DNA of 64,000 bases from NCBI RefSeq assembly GCF_000350225.1, contig NW_005179219.1:39091-103090 (forward strand). Direction: 5' to 3'. Source of the stretch: Chondrus crispus (Eukaryota; Rhodophyta; Florideophyceae; Gigartinales; Gigartinaceae). A model generated the notes under the pieces. That model ran no database searches. It was not told the origin of the DNA and saw only the letters and a program-made list of their open reading frames with translations. Position 1 is the stretch's first letter. Every line of letters begins with the position of its first letter. The translations under genes were made by a program, and so were the position numbers. Positions 10,291-19,735 of this stretch are shown here, one piece after another.

Positions 10291-12277
10291 TCCAATTGGT
10301 ACCCGACGCCCTCTCTGGAGCGAGACGCAGCGGTGCGTCGAGGGATGGCGTCATTTGGGTTGTTCGGAGTTCTTACTCCGCGCGATCCGCTTCGGGATCT
10401 TCGACCCCCCCAAGGCTGCGTTTGTGCCCGGCGAGGGCTTGGAGCTGGGAGAGATCCCGCAGACCGAGGAGGACAAGGCCTTTGCTGCTGTCGACCTCGC
10501 AGAAGGATGCCGCTCTGGCATCTACAAGGAGGTAACACAGGAGCATGCTGCTCGAGCGAGACAGGAAGGAGCAGTTATATCCTCGAGTTTTGTGGTTTGG
10601 CAGGACGGGCCGGAAGGGAGGAAGGGCCGGTTTATTGTGAACCTGGCTTTGCAGTCCAAGAAGTGGCCGAAAGGGACCGTCAAGATGGACTCCATAGCGC
10701 GGTTTGCAATGGATCTTCAGCAGGGCGACCATCTACTGTCCATGGACATCGCAAAGGGGTACCGGCATTTCCGCCTGCACCCTACGATGAGGGATTGGTT
10801 CCTATTTCGTTGGGAGGGCCGGTACTATCAGTGTGTGGCATTGCCCTTTGGATGGGGCAGGTCACCACTGTGGTTCACGCAACTAATGCGTCCCTTCTTA
10901 GGGGAGCTACGTCAGCGACACGGATTCCGCGTGTTGGGTTATCTCGACGACTTTCTCATCGCGCCATCTCCGTACGGCGTGGTGGCAGGTCGGGCTCACT
11001 GTGTGGAGGCCAAAAGGTGCATCGAACGTCTACTATCTTGTCTCGGATTGAAACGGCATCCGACGAAGGGAGAGTGGAAGGGCTCTACGACTGTAGAACA
11101 TCTGGGGGTGAGGGTAGACACGGAAGCAATGCGATTCTACGTCACTCCGCACAAGGTGAAGAAAGTACAGTCTTTAGCGCGGAAAATGCTGAAGGAAGTT
11201 CGGTTAGGGCGTCGTTGGGTTACCAGGAAGGCGATATCACACCTCTGTGGTGTGTGCGTGTCGCTCATGCTCGCTATGCCGTGGGCCAGATTCTATACAA
11301 GGTCGCTGTATTGCGACATGGGAAGTGGTCGGCCCAGAGATGCACGAGGCCGAGTGCGCCTCAGCCACCAGAGCGTGCGAGACCTGCTGAAGTGGCAAAC
11401 GCTGACGCGGGAGGAGCTGGCCGGGCGCCCCCTGGTACCACGGAAGCCAACTACCGCCATTCACTCCGACGCAGCGGACGTCGGTTGGGGTGGTACGCTC
11501 AATTCGCAAGACTTGCGTCCTGGTGTATCGGGACAGTGGCAGGCTCAAGGCATCTGGAGTTGGCAAGATCGAGTCGAGAGCATCAGCTACAGGGAGCTAA
11601 AGGCGATACGCCTCCTATTGACAGGCAGCTTGGGCAAGCGTGTGGTACAAGAAGGACACAAGAATGTTCTCCTGCACGTGGACAACCAAGCTGTGGTTCA
11701 TATCACGAACTCCTTTGTCCCGGCAAGTCGCCCGATGATGCGGGAGCTACGTCGATTGAAGGTCGTGTTGGAGCGGCTAGGTGTCCAGATCCGATCCGAA
11801 TGGATTCCGTCGGTGGCCAATCGGTTCGCAGACGCCCTGTCGCGACGCTTCCCACGCGGCGACTTGCAGATCCGACGGCAGCTGCGGCGTTCCGTTCAGG
11901 CTGGAATGCAAGCGCCAACCGATGTGTTCCCGTACCGTCCGGCAGGGGAACACCCAGTCCAGCTCCGGCGGCAAGCGTACGCAGAGCTGGCATCGTCGTG
12001 GTCGGAAACAGAGGTCAGGTTCCTATGCCCACCGGTGGATCTTCTTCATGCAACTGTGCACAAGCTGCGGACGACTCAGGCACCCGCAGTGTTGCTGATG
12101 CCAGACTGGCCACATCAGCCGTGGCATGCGGCAGCGATGCAGCTGGCATCGCGAGTCGAGGTGCTGGCATGCTCGGCTCAAGAGGTATGGTCGGGACACC
12201 GGAACATCAACGAGAAGTGGAAGGTCCTAATGTTGGACGTCAACCTCGAACAAGCGCACGGGCAGCGCATCGCATGA
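10235..12277 (+). CDS. Reverse transcriptase-RNase H of the tyrosine-recombinase element
   Basis: The protein copies the element RNA into DNA. RT blocks are visible as FIVNLALQSKKWPKGTVKMD, SMDIAKGYRHFRLHP, ALPFGWGRSPLWFTQLM and the catalytic YLDDFL. RNase H follows with HSDAADVGWGG, ISYRELKAIRLLL, HVDNQAVVHI and SEWIPSVANRFADALSR, which is the arrangement of DIRS/Ngaro enzymes. The frame has no early ATG; 10235 is a GTG used here only as the first in-frame alternative start, and family similarity begins near residue 50. The ORF ends in a TGA that overlaps the ATG of the recombinase gene. No stops or shifts interrupt the 680 codons, so the copy may be recent. Confidence 0.88.
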   Translation: MPATRRSVLVKVALLGRSSPIGTRRPLWSETQRCVEGWRHLGCSEFLLRAIRFGIFDPPKAAFVPGEGLELGEIPQTEEDKAFAAVDLAEGCRSGIYKEVTQEHAARARQEGAVISSSFVVWQDGPEGRKGRFIVNLALQSKKWPKGTVKMDSIARFAMDLQQGDHLLSMDIAKGYRHFRLHPTMRDWFLFRWEGRYYQCVALPFGWGRSPLWFTQLMRPFLGELRQRHGFRVLGYLDDFLIAPSPYGVVAGRAHCVEAKRCIERLLSCLGLKRHPTKGEWKGSTTVEHLGVRVDTEAMRFYVTPHKVKKVQSLARKMLKEVRLGRRWVTRKAISHLCGVCVSLMLAMPWARFYTRSLYCDMGSGRPRDARGRVRLSHQSVRDLLKWQTLTREELAGRPLVPRKPTTAIHSDAADVGWGGTLNSQDLRPGVSGQWQAQGIWSWQDRVESISYRELKAIRLLLTGSLGKRVVQEGHKNVLLHVDNQAVVHITNSFVPASRPMMRELRRLKVVLERLGVQIRSEWIPSVANRFADALSRRFPRGDLQIRRQLRRSVQAGMQAPTDVFPYRPAGEHPVQLRRQAYAELASSWSETEVRFLCPPVDLLHATVHKLRTTQAPAVLLMPDWPHQPWHAAAMQLASRVEVLACSAQEVWSGHRNINEKWKVLMLDVNLEQAHGQRIA

Positions 12278-13344
12278 TAGCGGCCGATGAAGCGGTGCGT
12301 CGGATTGGGACAATGCCGGCCACAGATGGGCTGCTTCGCTCGGCCTTGTTACTGCGAGAGTACGCCTGGAGCTCTCGTACTAATGCTACTCGGAGTTCTC
12401 AATGGAGAGCTTGGGTCCTTTTCTGCGAAGCTGAGGACCGACCCGTCTTGCCTGTCACTGAAGCTCACCTGGTAGCGTTCATTGGATGGCTGGCGGCGGA
12501 GCGGGAGGCGGGACGCCGTGCAGTCTCGAGCACATCCATTCCGCAGTACCTAAGTGCAGTGAGGCAGATGCAACTACACGCGTTGGGGGTCGCGGTGCCG
12601 GACTTTCCGCTTGTCCCGGCTGTAGCACGCGCCTATGCACGCTGGGAAGAAGAGAGATTCCCCCAACGTGAGGTGCGCTGCGGAGTCCCAGCAAACGTCA
12701 TGCAGCGGATATGGGGCTTAGGCATGTGCACGACCTCCCCCTCCATTTTACGTGATGCTTCTTGCTGTCTCTTTGCGTACTGCATGAACGGACTCCGTGA
12801 GAGCTCTGTACTCTCGCTACTAGCCGAGCATGTGACCTGTGCGGATCACGTCGTCACTGCTCGGCTGTCAGTCGTGAAGTGGAGACAGGCGAGTCAAGTT
12901 TCATTGGTCTCATACCACCGCTGGGACGATCTGCCATCACCGATAGATCTTTGGATCAGGTGGCGACATGCGCGCGGCAACCACGTGAGGTTCTTTGCGC
13001 TCGAGGGGGAAGGTACTGCGCTGTCTTCCGGGGCCATGACGCGGTCCCTTCATCAATGTCTCGCTCTGGTCGGGGCCGGTCCTCCGCCTGGGGGAAAGTT
13101 CACCTCGCACTCCCTAAGGATTGGGGCGCACACCGAGCAGGTGTTGCTCGGAATTCCGATGGAGGTGCGGCTGTCGCGTTTTGGATGGGGACCCAGGAGC
13201 GACGAGATGGCAGCTCTTTATTTTGACCGCACAATTCGAGTATCCTCCGCATCATTCTGGATATTCGGTCCTGGCTGTTCCTCTGCTTCGCACGCTCCGA
13301 CCATGACTGCTGCCAGCCCGCCTGTCGGCGGGCCGTCGTCGTGA
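12274..13344 (+). CDS. Tyrosine recombinase of the retroelement
   Basis: This is a 356-codon phage-integrase-type recombinase predicted to integrate the circular cDNA. Catalytic landmarks are the first Arg in MNGLRESSVLSL, the HxxR box in HSLRIGAHTEQ, a Trp in SRFGWG and the nucleophilic Tyr in MAALYFDR. The N-terminal part has the SAM-like core-binding pattern (YAWSSRTNATRSSQWRAW). I chose the ATG at 12274 because it overlaps the RT stop as ATGA, a layout suited to termination-reinitiation, and because similarity starts soon after. The frame is open far upstream (to 10333), but that part is only the shadow of RT. The 48 bp between its stop and the right repeat hold nothing recognisable. Confidence 0.87.
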   Translation: MIAADEAVRRIGTMPATDGLLRSALLLREYAWSSRTNATRSSQWRAWVLFCEAEDRPVLPVTEAHLVAFIGWLAAEREAGRRAVSSTSIPQYLSAVRQMQLHALGVAVPDFPLVPAVARAYARWEEERFPQREVRCGVPANVMQRIWGLGMCTTSPSILRDASCCLFAYCMNGLRESSVLSLLAEHVTCADHVVTARLSVVKWRQASQVSLVSYHRWDDLPSPIDLWIRWRHARGNHVRFFALEGEGTALSSGAMTRSLHQCLALVGAGPPPGGKFTSHSLRIGAHTEQVLLGIPMEVRLSRFGWGPRSDEMAALYFDRTIRVSSASFWIFGPGCSSASHAPTMTAASPPVGGPSS

Positions 13345-13392
13345 CTTTGCACGCCTCCGGATTCATCCTACGTTCTGAAGTGTTGGAAGTTT

Positions 13393-13627
13393 CGTCTTGT
13401 GTAGACAAGTTTATGCTGATGAAACAGACTATCTAAATAGCGAGGATGACCACTGTGGTGGCATGACACGATGCGTACGATGGTGTAAGCCTTCAGTTGC
13501 CACGTGTGGCTGTTTGTGGTGTAAGAATAGTTTACACCTGCAAGTACGGCGCTGGCGCCGTTGACTGTCTACAAGTGGCGTTCGAGACCCGCTGTTTTGC
13601 GACGGCGGGCATGCCTCTCTCTTTCCC
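13393..13627 (+). repeat. Right direct repeat of the tyrosine-recombinase element
   Basis: This is the second copy of 9234-9468, 48 bp downstream of the recombinase stop, with one mismatch at 13613. Confidence 0.9.
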
Positions 13628-15062
13628 CGTCCCTCCCTCCCTTGGAGCCTCCACTACCTGCCTCTCTCTTTACTGTTGCGGTTTTTTATGATGTGTTTTG
13701 CCAAGCAACCACAGTAGAAACAAGGGAACTGTAAGCAAGTCTGGTTCCGGCTTCGTATAAATAGGGAAACGGAATGTCACGGGGGCGGGTGGGATGGGTA
13801 TCCCTCAAGGGAGGGGGGTGTGGAGGAAGCCGCGACGTGGTCGCGAGTTCGATCCCCCCCCCCCACTTTTAGGTAATTGTGTTTGATTCTATGTGGTAGG
13901 CACTCCCTGATTCGGGAGGTGGCCGTGGGTACTCCGCCACATACTTGCTACAGTCTTTTGATTAAACCAAAATTGTTTCACAACTGTACAGTATTTTCCG
14001 TCTCTAATGTAGTTTTAAACACGGCAAGTGCTTCGCAACGGCAGCGCTCTTCAGAGTTAACCAAGTCATATCAAGAATATCAACAGCCTTACGGTCATTT
14101 CCCATGCTGATGCTGCATTAGTCATTCTGAATACGGAAAGATATCTATGTGGTTCTTGATGCAAATTCGTTTTGTGCACTTTTGCATTCCACACTACTCT
14201 CTCCTCCCTTAATGACAGCTCTGTACTTACACGGAATGCAAGATCTGTCCCAGTATAGTCATTCCACGAGTTCTTTCACAAGCCGACGCATTTCTTATCA
14301 AAAGTATGGTGCTCGAGCATTATAAGTTTGATTGTCACTAGTCACCCATGTGTTAGACTAGTATGAAGTGAAATTATTTGAAGGCCAGGGAAACCCCGCA
14401 ACATTAGAAGTATGTATATGGCTGTTTGACGTATTGTTCTTCTCCTGAAAGGGAATTGCAAGGCAGGAGAGACGTGGTCATGCAGCGACAAGTCGTCGTG
14501 TGTCAATTGTTAGATGAAGACTGCAGTACTTCGGGATTTCGAGTCCAACCCAAAGCAGGCGCCTTCGGAAGGCTTATCCGTCTTTGAACACAAACAAGGA
14601 TTGCACGGTTGCCTTAATGTTATGTTACATGTAGAAATGAACCTCTCTGACGGTTCACTTTTGTAATTAGAGCAACCCCACCGCATCGATTCTATTGATT
14701 CTATTGATTGATTCTATTCTATATATTTATGGGCTCAAAGATAGGAGTGCGCCGGCGGACTAGCGAAAACAATAGAAATGTCACGCTCATAAATCAAACT
14801 TTTGGCACTGTAATTGAATTGCGTAGAAAACACGAAATCTGCAATTCACCGCCGTGACAAGATTGGATCGTCAATTAGCCGCCGTCGACAAGATTGGATC
14901 GTCAGTTTGCCGCCGTCGCCGTCGCGCCGCGCAGCAACCCTAAAACGTTTCAAGAATCCAATCTAAAAATTACTAATCCGGCACGCCGAGTAACTTAAAA
15001 TCTACCCAAGAGCTGCACAGCGCAAGATCTTACCCCCGGGTTCACGCAAGGCTCTCCCACGC
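13628..15062. other. Intergenic, low-complexity patches, no gene
   Basis: It contains a C run (13856-13864), a GATTCTATT-type microsatellite (about 14688-14722) and a two-copy imperfect repeat of about 30 bp containing GACAAGATTGGATCGTCA (14850-14915). No credible ORF or RNA gene is seen. Confidence 0.5.
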
Positions 15063-16330
15063 CAACTGCAGCTATCTATGCAATGATCCTCCATAGCTGG
15101 GCTGCGCCTGCTGTCGAGGGTCTATCATGGGGTCGAGGAAGGGCTGCGCCCACCTCTGCTTCAGCGATCGATGCGATGATCTTCGACTGCTGGGCTGCGC
15201 TTGCTGTCGAGGATCTACCATTGGGTCGAGGAAGGGCTGCGCCCGTCTCGGCTTCAGCGAGAGATGCGATGATCTCCAACAGCTGGGCTGCGCCTGCTAT
15301 CGAGGATATACTATGTGGTTGAGGAAGGGCTGCGCCCACCTCTGCTTCAGCGATCGATGCGAGGATCTTCAACAGCTGGGCTGCGCCTGCTGTCGAGGGT
15401 CTACCATGGGGTCGAGTATGGGCTGCGCCCGTCTCGGCTTCAGCGAGAGATGCGATGATCTTCGACAGCTGGGCTGCGCCTGCTGTCGAGGGTCTACCAT
15501 TCGGTCGAGGAAGGGCTGCGCCCGTCTGGGCTTCAGCGAGAGATGCGATGATCTTCGACAGCTGGGCTGCGCCTGCTGTCGAGGGTCTACCATTTGGTCG
15601 AGGAAGGGCTGCGCCCGTCTGGGCTTCAGCGAGAGATGCGATGATCATCAACAGCTGGGCTGCGCTTGCTGTCGAGGGTCTACCATTGGGTCGAGGAAGG
15701 GCTGCGCCCGTCTGGGCTTCAGCGAGAGATGCGATGATCTTCAACAGCTGGGCTGCGCTTGCTGTCGAGGGTCTACCATTGGGTCGAGGATGGGCTGCGC
15801 CCGCCTGTGCTTCAACGCTCGATTTGACGCTCTTCGACAGCTGGGCTTCGCCTGCTGTCCGGAGTCTACCATGGGGTCGAGGAAGGGCTGCGCCCACCTC
15901 TGCTTCAGCGATCGATGCGATGATCTTCAACAGCTGGGCTGCGCCTGCTGTCAAGGATCTACCATGTGGTCGAGGAAGGGCTGCGCCCGTCTCGGCTTCA
16001 GCGAGAGATGCGATGATCTTCGACGGCTGAGCTGCGCCTGCTGTCGAAAATTTATAATGGGGGTCGAGGATGGGCTGCGCCCACCTCTGCTTCAGCGATC
16101 GATCCGATGATCTTCGACAGCTGGGCTGCGCCTGCTGTCGAGGGTCTATCATGGGGTCGAGGATGGGCTGCGCCCGTCTCGGCTTCAGCGAGAGATGCGA
16201 TGATCTTCGACAGCTGGGCTGCGCCTGCTGTCGAGGGTGTACTACGTGGTTGAGGAAGGGCTACGCCCCATGGCTACAGCGATCGATGCAAGGATCTTCT
16301 ATAACTGGGCTATCCCTACAGTCAACTACT
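15063..16330. repeat. 93-bp tandem array (about 13 copies), open in several frames
   Basis: Each unit carries AGCTGGGCTGCGCCTGCTGT, then a GGTCGAGGAAGGGCTGCGCCC-like block and a CTTCAGCGA block. Successive copies are spaced 93 bp apart (for example 15096, 15189, 15282). Because 93 is divisible by three, every frame free of stops stays open: minus 15076-16152 gives a 31-residue repeat (KIIASLAEAETGAALPRP), and plus 15127-16110 gives a Cys-rich one. The minus frame looks more protein-like (helical), but no flanking start context or domain supports a gene. I therefore call it a minisatellite with a possible coding role. Confidence 0.8.
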
Positions 16331-16964
16331 GTAAGGAAATGATGTAAGGCCCAGTCCGCCTTGCATTGAGTACGGACTATTTTAAAAAGTGATTTGGAAG
16401 TGCAGTATTGCATAAAATACGCTTTCGTGCCATATGATGTCGTCTAGATGTTATAACGATTTCATTTATTGCCTATAATCTTTTATTTATGTCTCGTGAT
16501 ATTTTAGAGTCATAAAACGTTCTTGAATTTGCATTTTTCCACTAGTAGCAGGCGGGTGAACATGTATTGCAACTAAACATTTCATAGTTCAAACATTTGT
16601 TCGTATGATAGTCAGACACCCAGTTCTGCGGTATTATATGGGAGCAGTTAGTTAATAGGAATGCAGTATGAATATTTGTTGCGCCCTTTTTCTATATTAT
16701 GGAAGTTTTATAAACGGAAATATTTGCCACGAGCCTTTTCTGTATGAAATAAACAACTGTTTATCGTTGCATTCTTCAAGAAATTGCATTTTCCTACGGA
16801 ATCTTCAAATCGACCGCCATCCAAGTTTGATACGCTTCTTCGTAACGAAAAGTCTGTGTGGGCCCTGTCAGATAAACGACTTTTATTGGTAGAAAATTTC
16901 ATGGCTCGAAATTGACAATTACGAAATACGTTAAATCGACTAGAACCGATGTTCGAACGTTCTA
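16331..16964. other. AT-rich intergenic spacer
   Basis: This is an AT-rich spacer with no credible ORF. It lies 3' of the RING-finger gene. Confidence 0.5.
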
Positions 16965-17405
16965 CTACATAGAGGAACCAGCACCACTACCAGAAGCGCC
17001 ACTACCAGAAGCACCACGAGATTCTGCAATCATCTTCTCCTTCTTCAGCCTCCTTTCCATGCGTTTCTTGTTTTTCTTCGTAATTTTAGATCGCTTGGAT
17101 TGCGGGATTGACTCCCATTCCTGAGCTGTTTTGCGACTCTTCCGAAACACATATCCTGAAAAATGCTTAATTTGGTCTTCTTGAATTTTCTTATGGCAAA
17201 GGGGACAGCTTACAGACCGGTTCTCCACAGTGTTGCTGCTGTTATCACCACGAATTTCAATCACAGGACAGTTTCTGGCGTTCGATGGAAAACGGGGAGC
17301 AATGCATTCCTTGTGGAATACGTGTTTGCATCCCAATTCGACCACGTCGCCGTCCGGGTTGCACTGGCAGATAACACAAACATCTGGATGACCAACGGCG
17401 CTCAT
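16965..17405 (-). CDS. Small RING-finger protein
   Basis: This is a 146-residue protein with an N-terminal RING domain: CVIC, then CKHVFHKEC and a final CPLC pair. The zinc ligands are interrupted by a longer loop containing NCPVIEIRG. Such domains usually bind E2 enzymes in ubiquitin ligases. The C-terminal half is very basic (RSKITKKNKKRMERRLKKEK), followed by a Gly/Ala/Ser repeat tail. I place the start at the ATG of MSAVGHPD (17405); the frame extends a few codons upstream only to a GTG. The loop between ligand pairs is longer than in canonical RINGs, so the exact subtype is uncertain. It is intronless and solitary, with no operon-like partner. Confidence 0.75.
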   Translation of the reverse strand: MSAVGHPDVCVICQCNPDGDVVELGCKHVFHKECIAPRFPSNARNCPVIEIRGDNSSNTVENRSVSCPLCHKKIQEDQIKHFSGYVFRKSRKTAQEWESIPQSKRSKITKKNKKRMERRLKKEKMIAESRGASGSGASGSGAGSSM

Positions 17406-18411
17406 GGTGAAGTGTAGACAATGCACGGATGTGAAGAGAGGAGGGATAAATGATAGACTGGTTAATTTGTGTCTGTGAGAAGCGTCCCGGCGCTCGGCGG
17501 GCCGTACTTATAGCGGAAGAGACAGAAAGAACAACAGAAAGAGGTTGAGTATGCCTCTGCAAATCTAGGGACACATGAAGGGACATATTTTTAATATCTG
17601 AGTGTCAACCAAAGTCTTCCTATGAAGTACATCATAACCGAACAGACACGTGTACTGAAGCATTCCAATTAAGCTTGCGGCTATGAGAGTGTAAATTTAT
17701 GTTTCTAAAAATAGCGAACTGGGTTTTTCGACACCGAGGCAGCCACGATTTGTATTTGAAACGAAAGCCAAATTTGACAAATTCACGTCTCTAAATATGG
17801 TAGTTTATGAAGTCCGATTACCCTACTTCGAGCAGGTACGTACCACGTTCTACATCATGATGTGCATCGTAGCAAATGATGATGGAGTAATTTAAAATAA
17901 TATATGCAAAGCGTGTCCGCATGACACCAGAGAGTCTTGGAAATAGATATACTTGCGCACAAGGAAAATATGCAGCAGTTCTATGAGACGTATACAACAC
18001 CACTGTCAGCACATTTCTACTCCATTTCGCGACAACTGTCATATCAAATTCTCTCATGTGAATCAAGTAAATATTTGATCGGAAGCCGGGTGATTCCTTA
18101 CTGAAACAACCGTTCAAAAACTGGGTCTATTCCTATTTAGACGTATAAATTACGAACTTCTACAGGAATGTCAGGCTATTTGCAGTAGAGCAGACTTCTG
18201 CAAATAATTTTAATTGTGGTCCGCAAAGTCATGCACGTGTACACTGAACTTCTGAGACCTGAAATCAGGTTGCAAAGTTCCATGCGACTTAAATCTTGTA
18301 TTAATGGGAGTTCTTTTTCCAATAGTATATTTTCTTCTTTGACAGTTTCCAAATTTAGGTCAATACATCAGGACGGAGATTCCATCCCTTCCGAACTTTT
18401 TATGAAAAATA
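17406..18411. other. Intergenic, AT-rich, no gene recognised
   Basis: This is upstream sequence of the RING gene and further AT-rich spacer. Only short ORFs without recognisable features occur. Confidence 0.5.
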
Positions 18412-18460
18412 GCTCATATTTATCCAGTCTGCTTGACAAGCAGACTGGATAAATATGAGC
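18412..18460. repeat. Perfect 24-bp inverted repeat with 1-nt centre
   Basis: The arms 18412-18435 and 18437-18460 are exact reverse complements around A18436. The first arm begins GCTCATATTTATCC. The structure would form a near-perfect hairpin or cruciform. Confidence 0.92.
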
Positions 18461-18467
18461 CCTTTTT

Positions 18468-18522
18468 AGCTAAAAATAGACGTAACTATTGACAATGTAA
18501 ATAGTTACGTCTATTTTTAGCT
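18468..18522. repeat. Perfect 23-bp inverted repeat with 9-nt loop
   Basis: The arms 18468-18490 and 18500-18522 are exact reverse complements around GACAATGTA. The structure starts only 7 bp after the previous inverted repeat and is unrelated to it in sequence. Confidence 0.92.
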
Positions 18523-18750
18523 TCAACCGCAACAACGAGAAAACATCTTCTCCGGATATCTTCGTGACAGCGTTTTTATTTATGTATGTATGAGAAAGCT
18601 AAACATCCTGTCGTGAGTCTCACCATACAACGGAAACCAGCACAGTACTCGTTGCCACGATCTCTATTTCTGAACAAGAAAAAATTGGATGGATGAGGTG
18701 AGGGAGTGGCCTCCCTTTACACTAGACTACAGCGGTTTTCAGGTTTTTTA

Positions 18751-19466
18751 TTAATCTTTTTGACGCAGTACACGCGACAGCGCCAGGGGCCTCCTATCTT
18801 TGCCATACACTGCATGAAATCCTTGAAGGGCCTGTTCCCAGTCATCAACACTTCCTATATCCATCAGACCCATTGGTACAGGGCCAAATTCCTGTACTCG
18901 TTCCACTACAGCCTTGATTCGCAGTAAGCAATTTTTCTGTTTAGAGACGGTCCACATTAGATGGCTATAGTTCGGAACCGTTTTCTTTCGTATCTCTGAG
19001 TCTGCCAACTTTCTCAGTGGTTGACAGTCAAGATTTTTGTCTCTCCTTCACCACAACTGAACTGGAATGAACTTGACTGTACTGCGTTCCATATGAGCCC
19101 CGGTTTTTCGTTTCTTGTGCAATGATTGTGCAAATGAATCGAAGTCCAGTGCAGTTGCCTCTGCAGCTGCAGAAGCAATGCAGTTCTTTTCTATCAACGG
19201 TTCTTCACTTCCATCCTCCCCGGCGTTTTCCCGCGAGGCGTAAAACTCTGCCCTCTTGTTGTTTTTGACATCGTACTAGAAGATTCCTTCCTTCGTTGGT
19301 GCAAGATAAATAGTCTTTGTTGTAGCTCTTTTTTCCAGACTTCCATTTTCTCATCTCGAACAGCATAAAAATGGTCTTCATTCTCTGATTCGCGGCCGTG
19401 ATTTTTCGATTCGACGACAGAGTTAATGTTGCCTGACGAAAGCAATATTTCCTTACTGATCTTCAT
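18751..19466 (-). pseudogene. Possible decayed or spliced hypothetical gene
   Basis: Three consecutive minus-strand stretches read like one protein: 19466-19194 from an ATG, then a part in a neighbouring frame (about 19190-19045), then 19044-18751. The last two are in one frame separated by a TGA in QLW*RRDKN. The text is rich in Lys/Glu/Arg and ends DRRPLALSRVLRQKD. I recognise no domain. It may be a pseudogene, or a gene with introns I cannot place. Confidence 0.3.
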
Positions 19467-19735
19467 AGCATTTTCCGGTTCAAGTTGCAGGATTTGTCTA
19501 GGGTGTGGGAGAGCGGGTACCGACCGGTGTCGGTAAACGTAACGACCCGGAGGGAGATCCCGTAGGGGTGATCAGACGATCTGGAAAGGCAGGGGATCAC
19601 TCAGCTTGTACACGGGGTGCACGTTCCGCCACGGGTGACAGGTGGCGGATGAATGGCCACGTGTACCGCCGTACGTATTACGTCCGGATAGGGTACAGTA
19701 GACTAGACGGTCCTACTGTAGGGCGTAGAAATTAG

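Larger units (their letters stand above)
9234..13627 (+). mobile_element. Tyrosine-recombinase retrotransposon (Ngaro/PAT/DIRS-like)
   Basis: This is a 4.39-kb element with the gene order gag-like, RT-RNase H, tyrosine recombinase. It is flanked by a 235-bp direct repeat (9234-9468 and 13393-13627) whose copies differ at one base. The recombinase in place of a DDE integrase puts it in the DIRS order, which integrates through circular intermediates without target-site duplications; none is seen. Direct rather than inverted ends favour the PAT/Ngaro side. I could not identify the B1/B2 halves of classical split direct repeats, so the true outer ends may lie a little outside these coordinates. 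Confidence 0.85.

Noticed and set aside
10333..13344. A 1003-codon frame starting upstream in the retroelement
   Set aside because: Its first two thirds are the shadow of the RT frame. Only the part from 12274 has recombinase similarity.
13780..13870. tRNA or SINE candidate with a GAGTTCGATCC B-box-like sequence
   Set aside because: No A box at the right distance, no T-stem pairing and only a weak acceptor stem.
15063..16330. CRISPR-like array
   Set aside because: The whole 93-bp unit is repeated with no unique spacers, in a eukaryotic setting.
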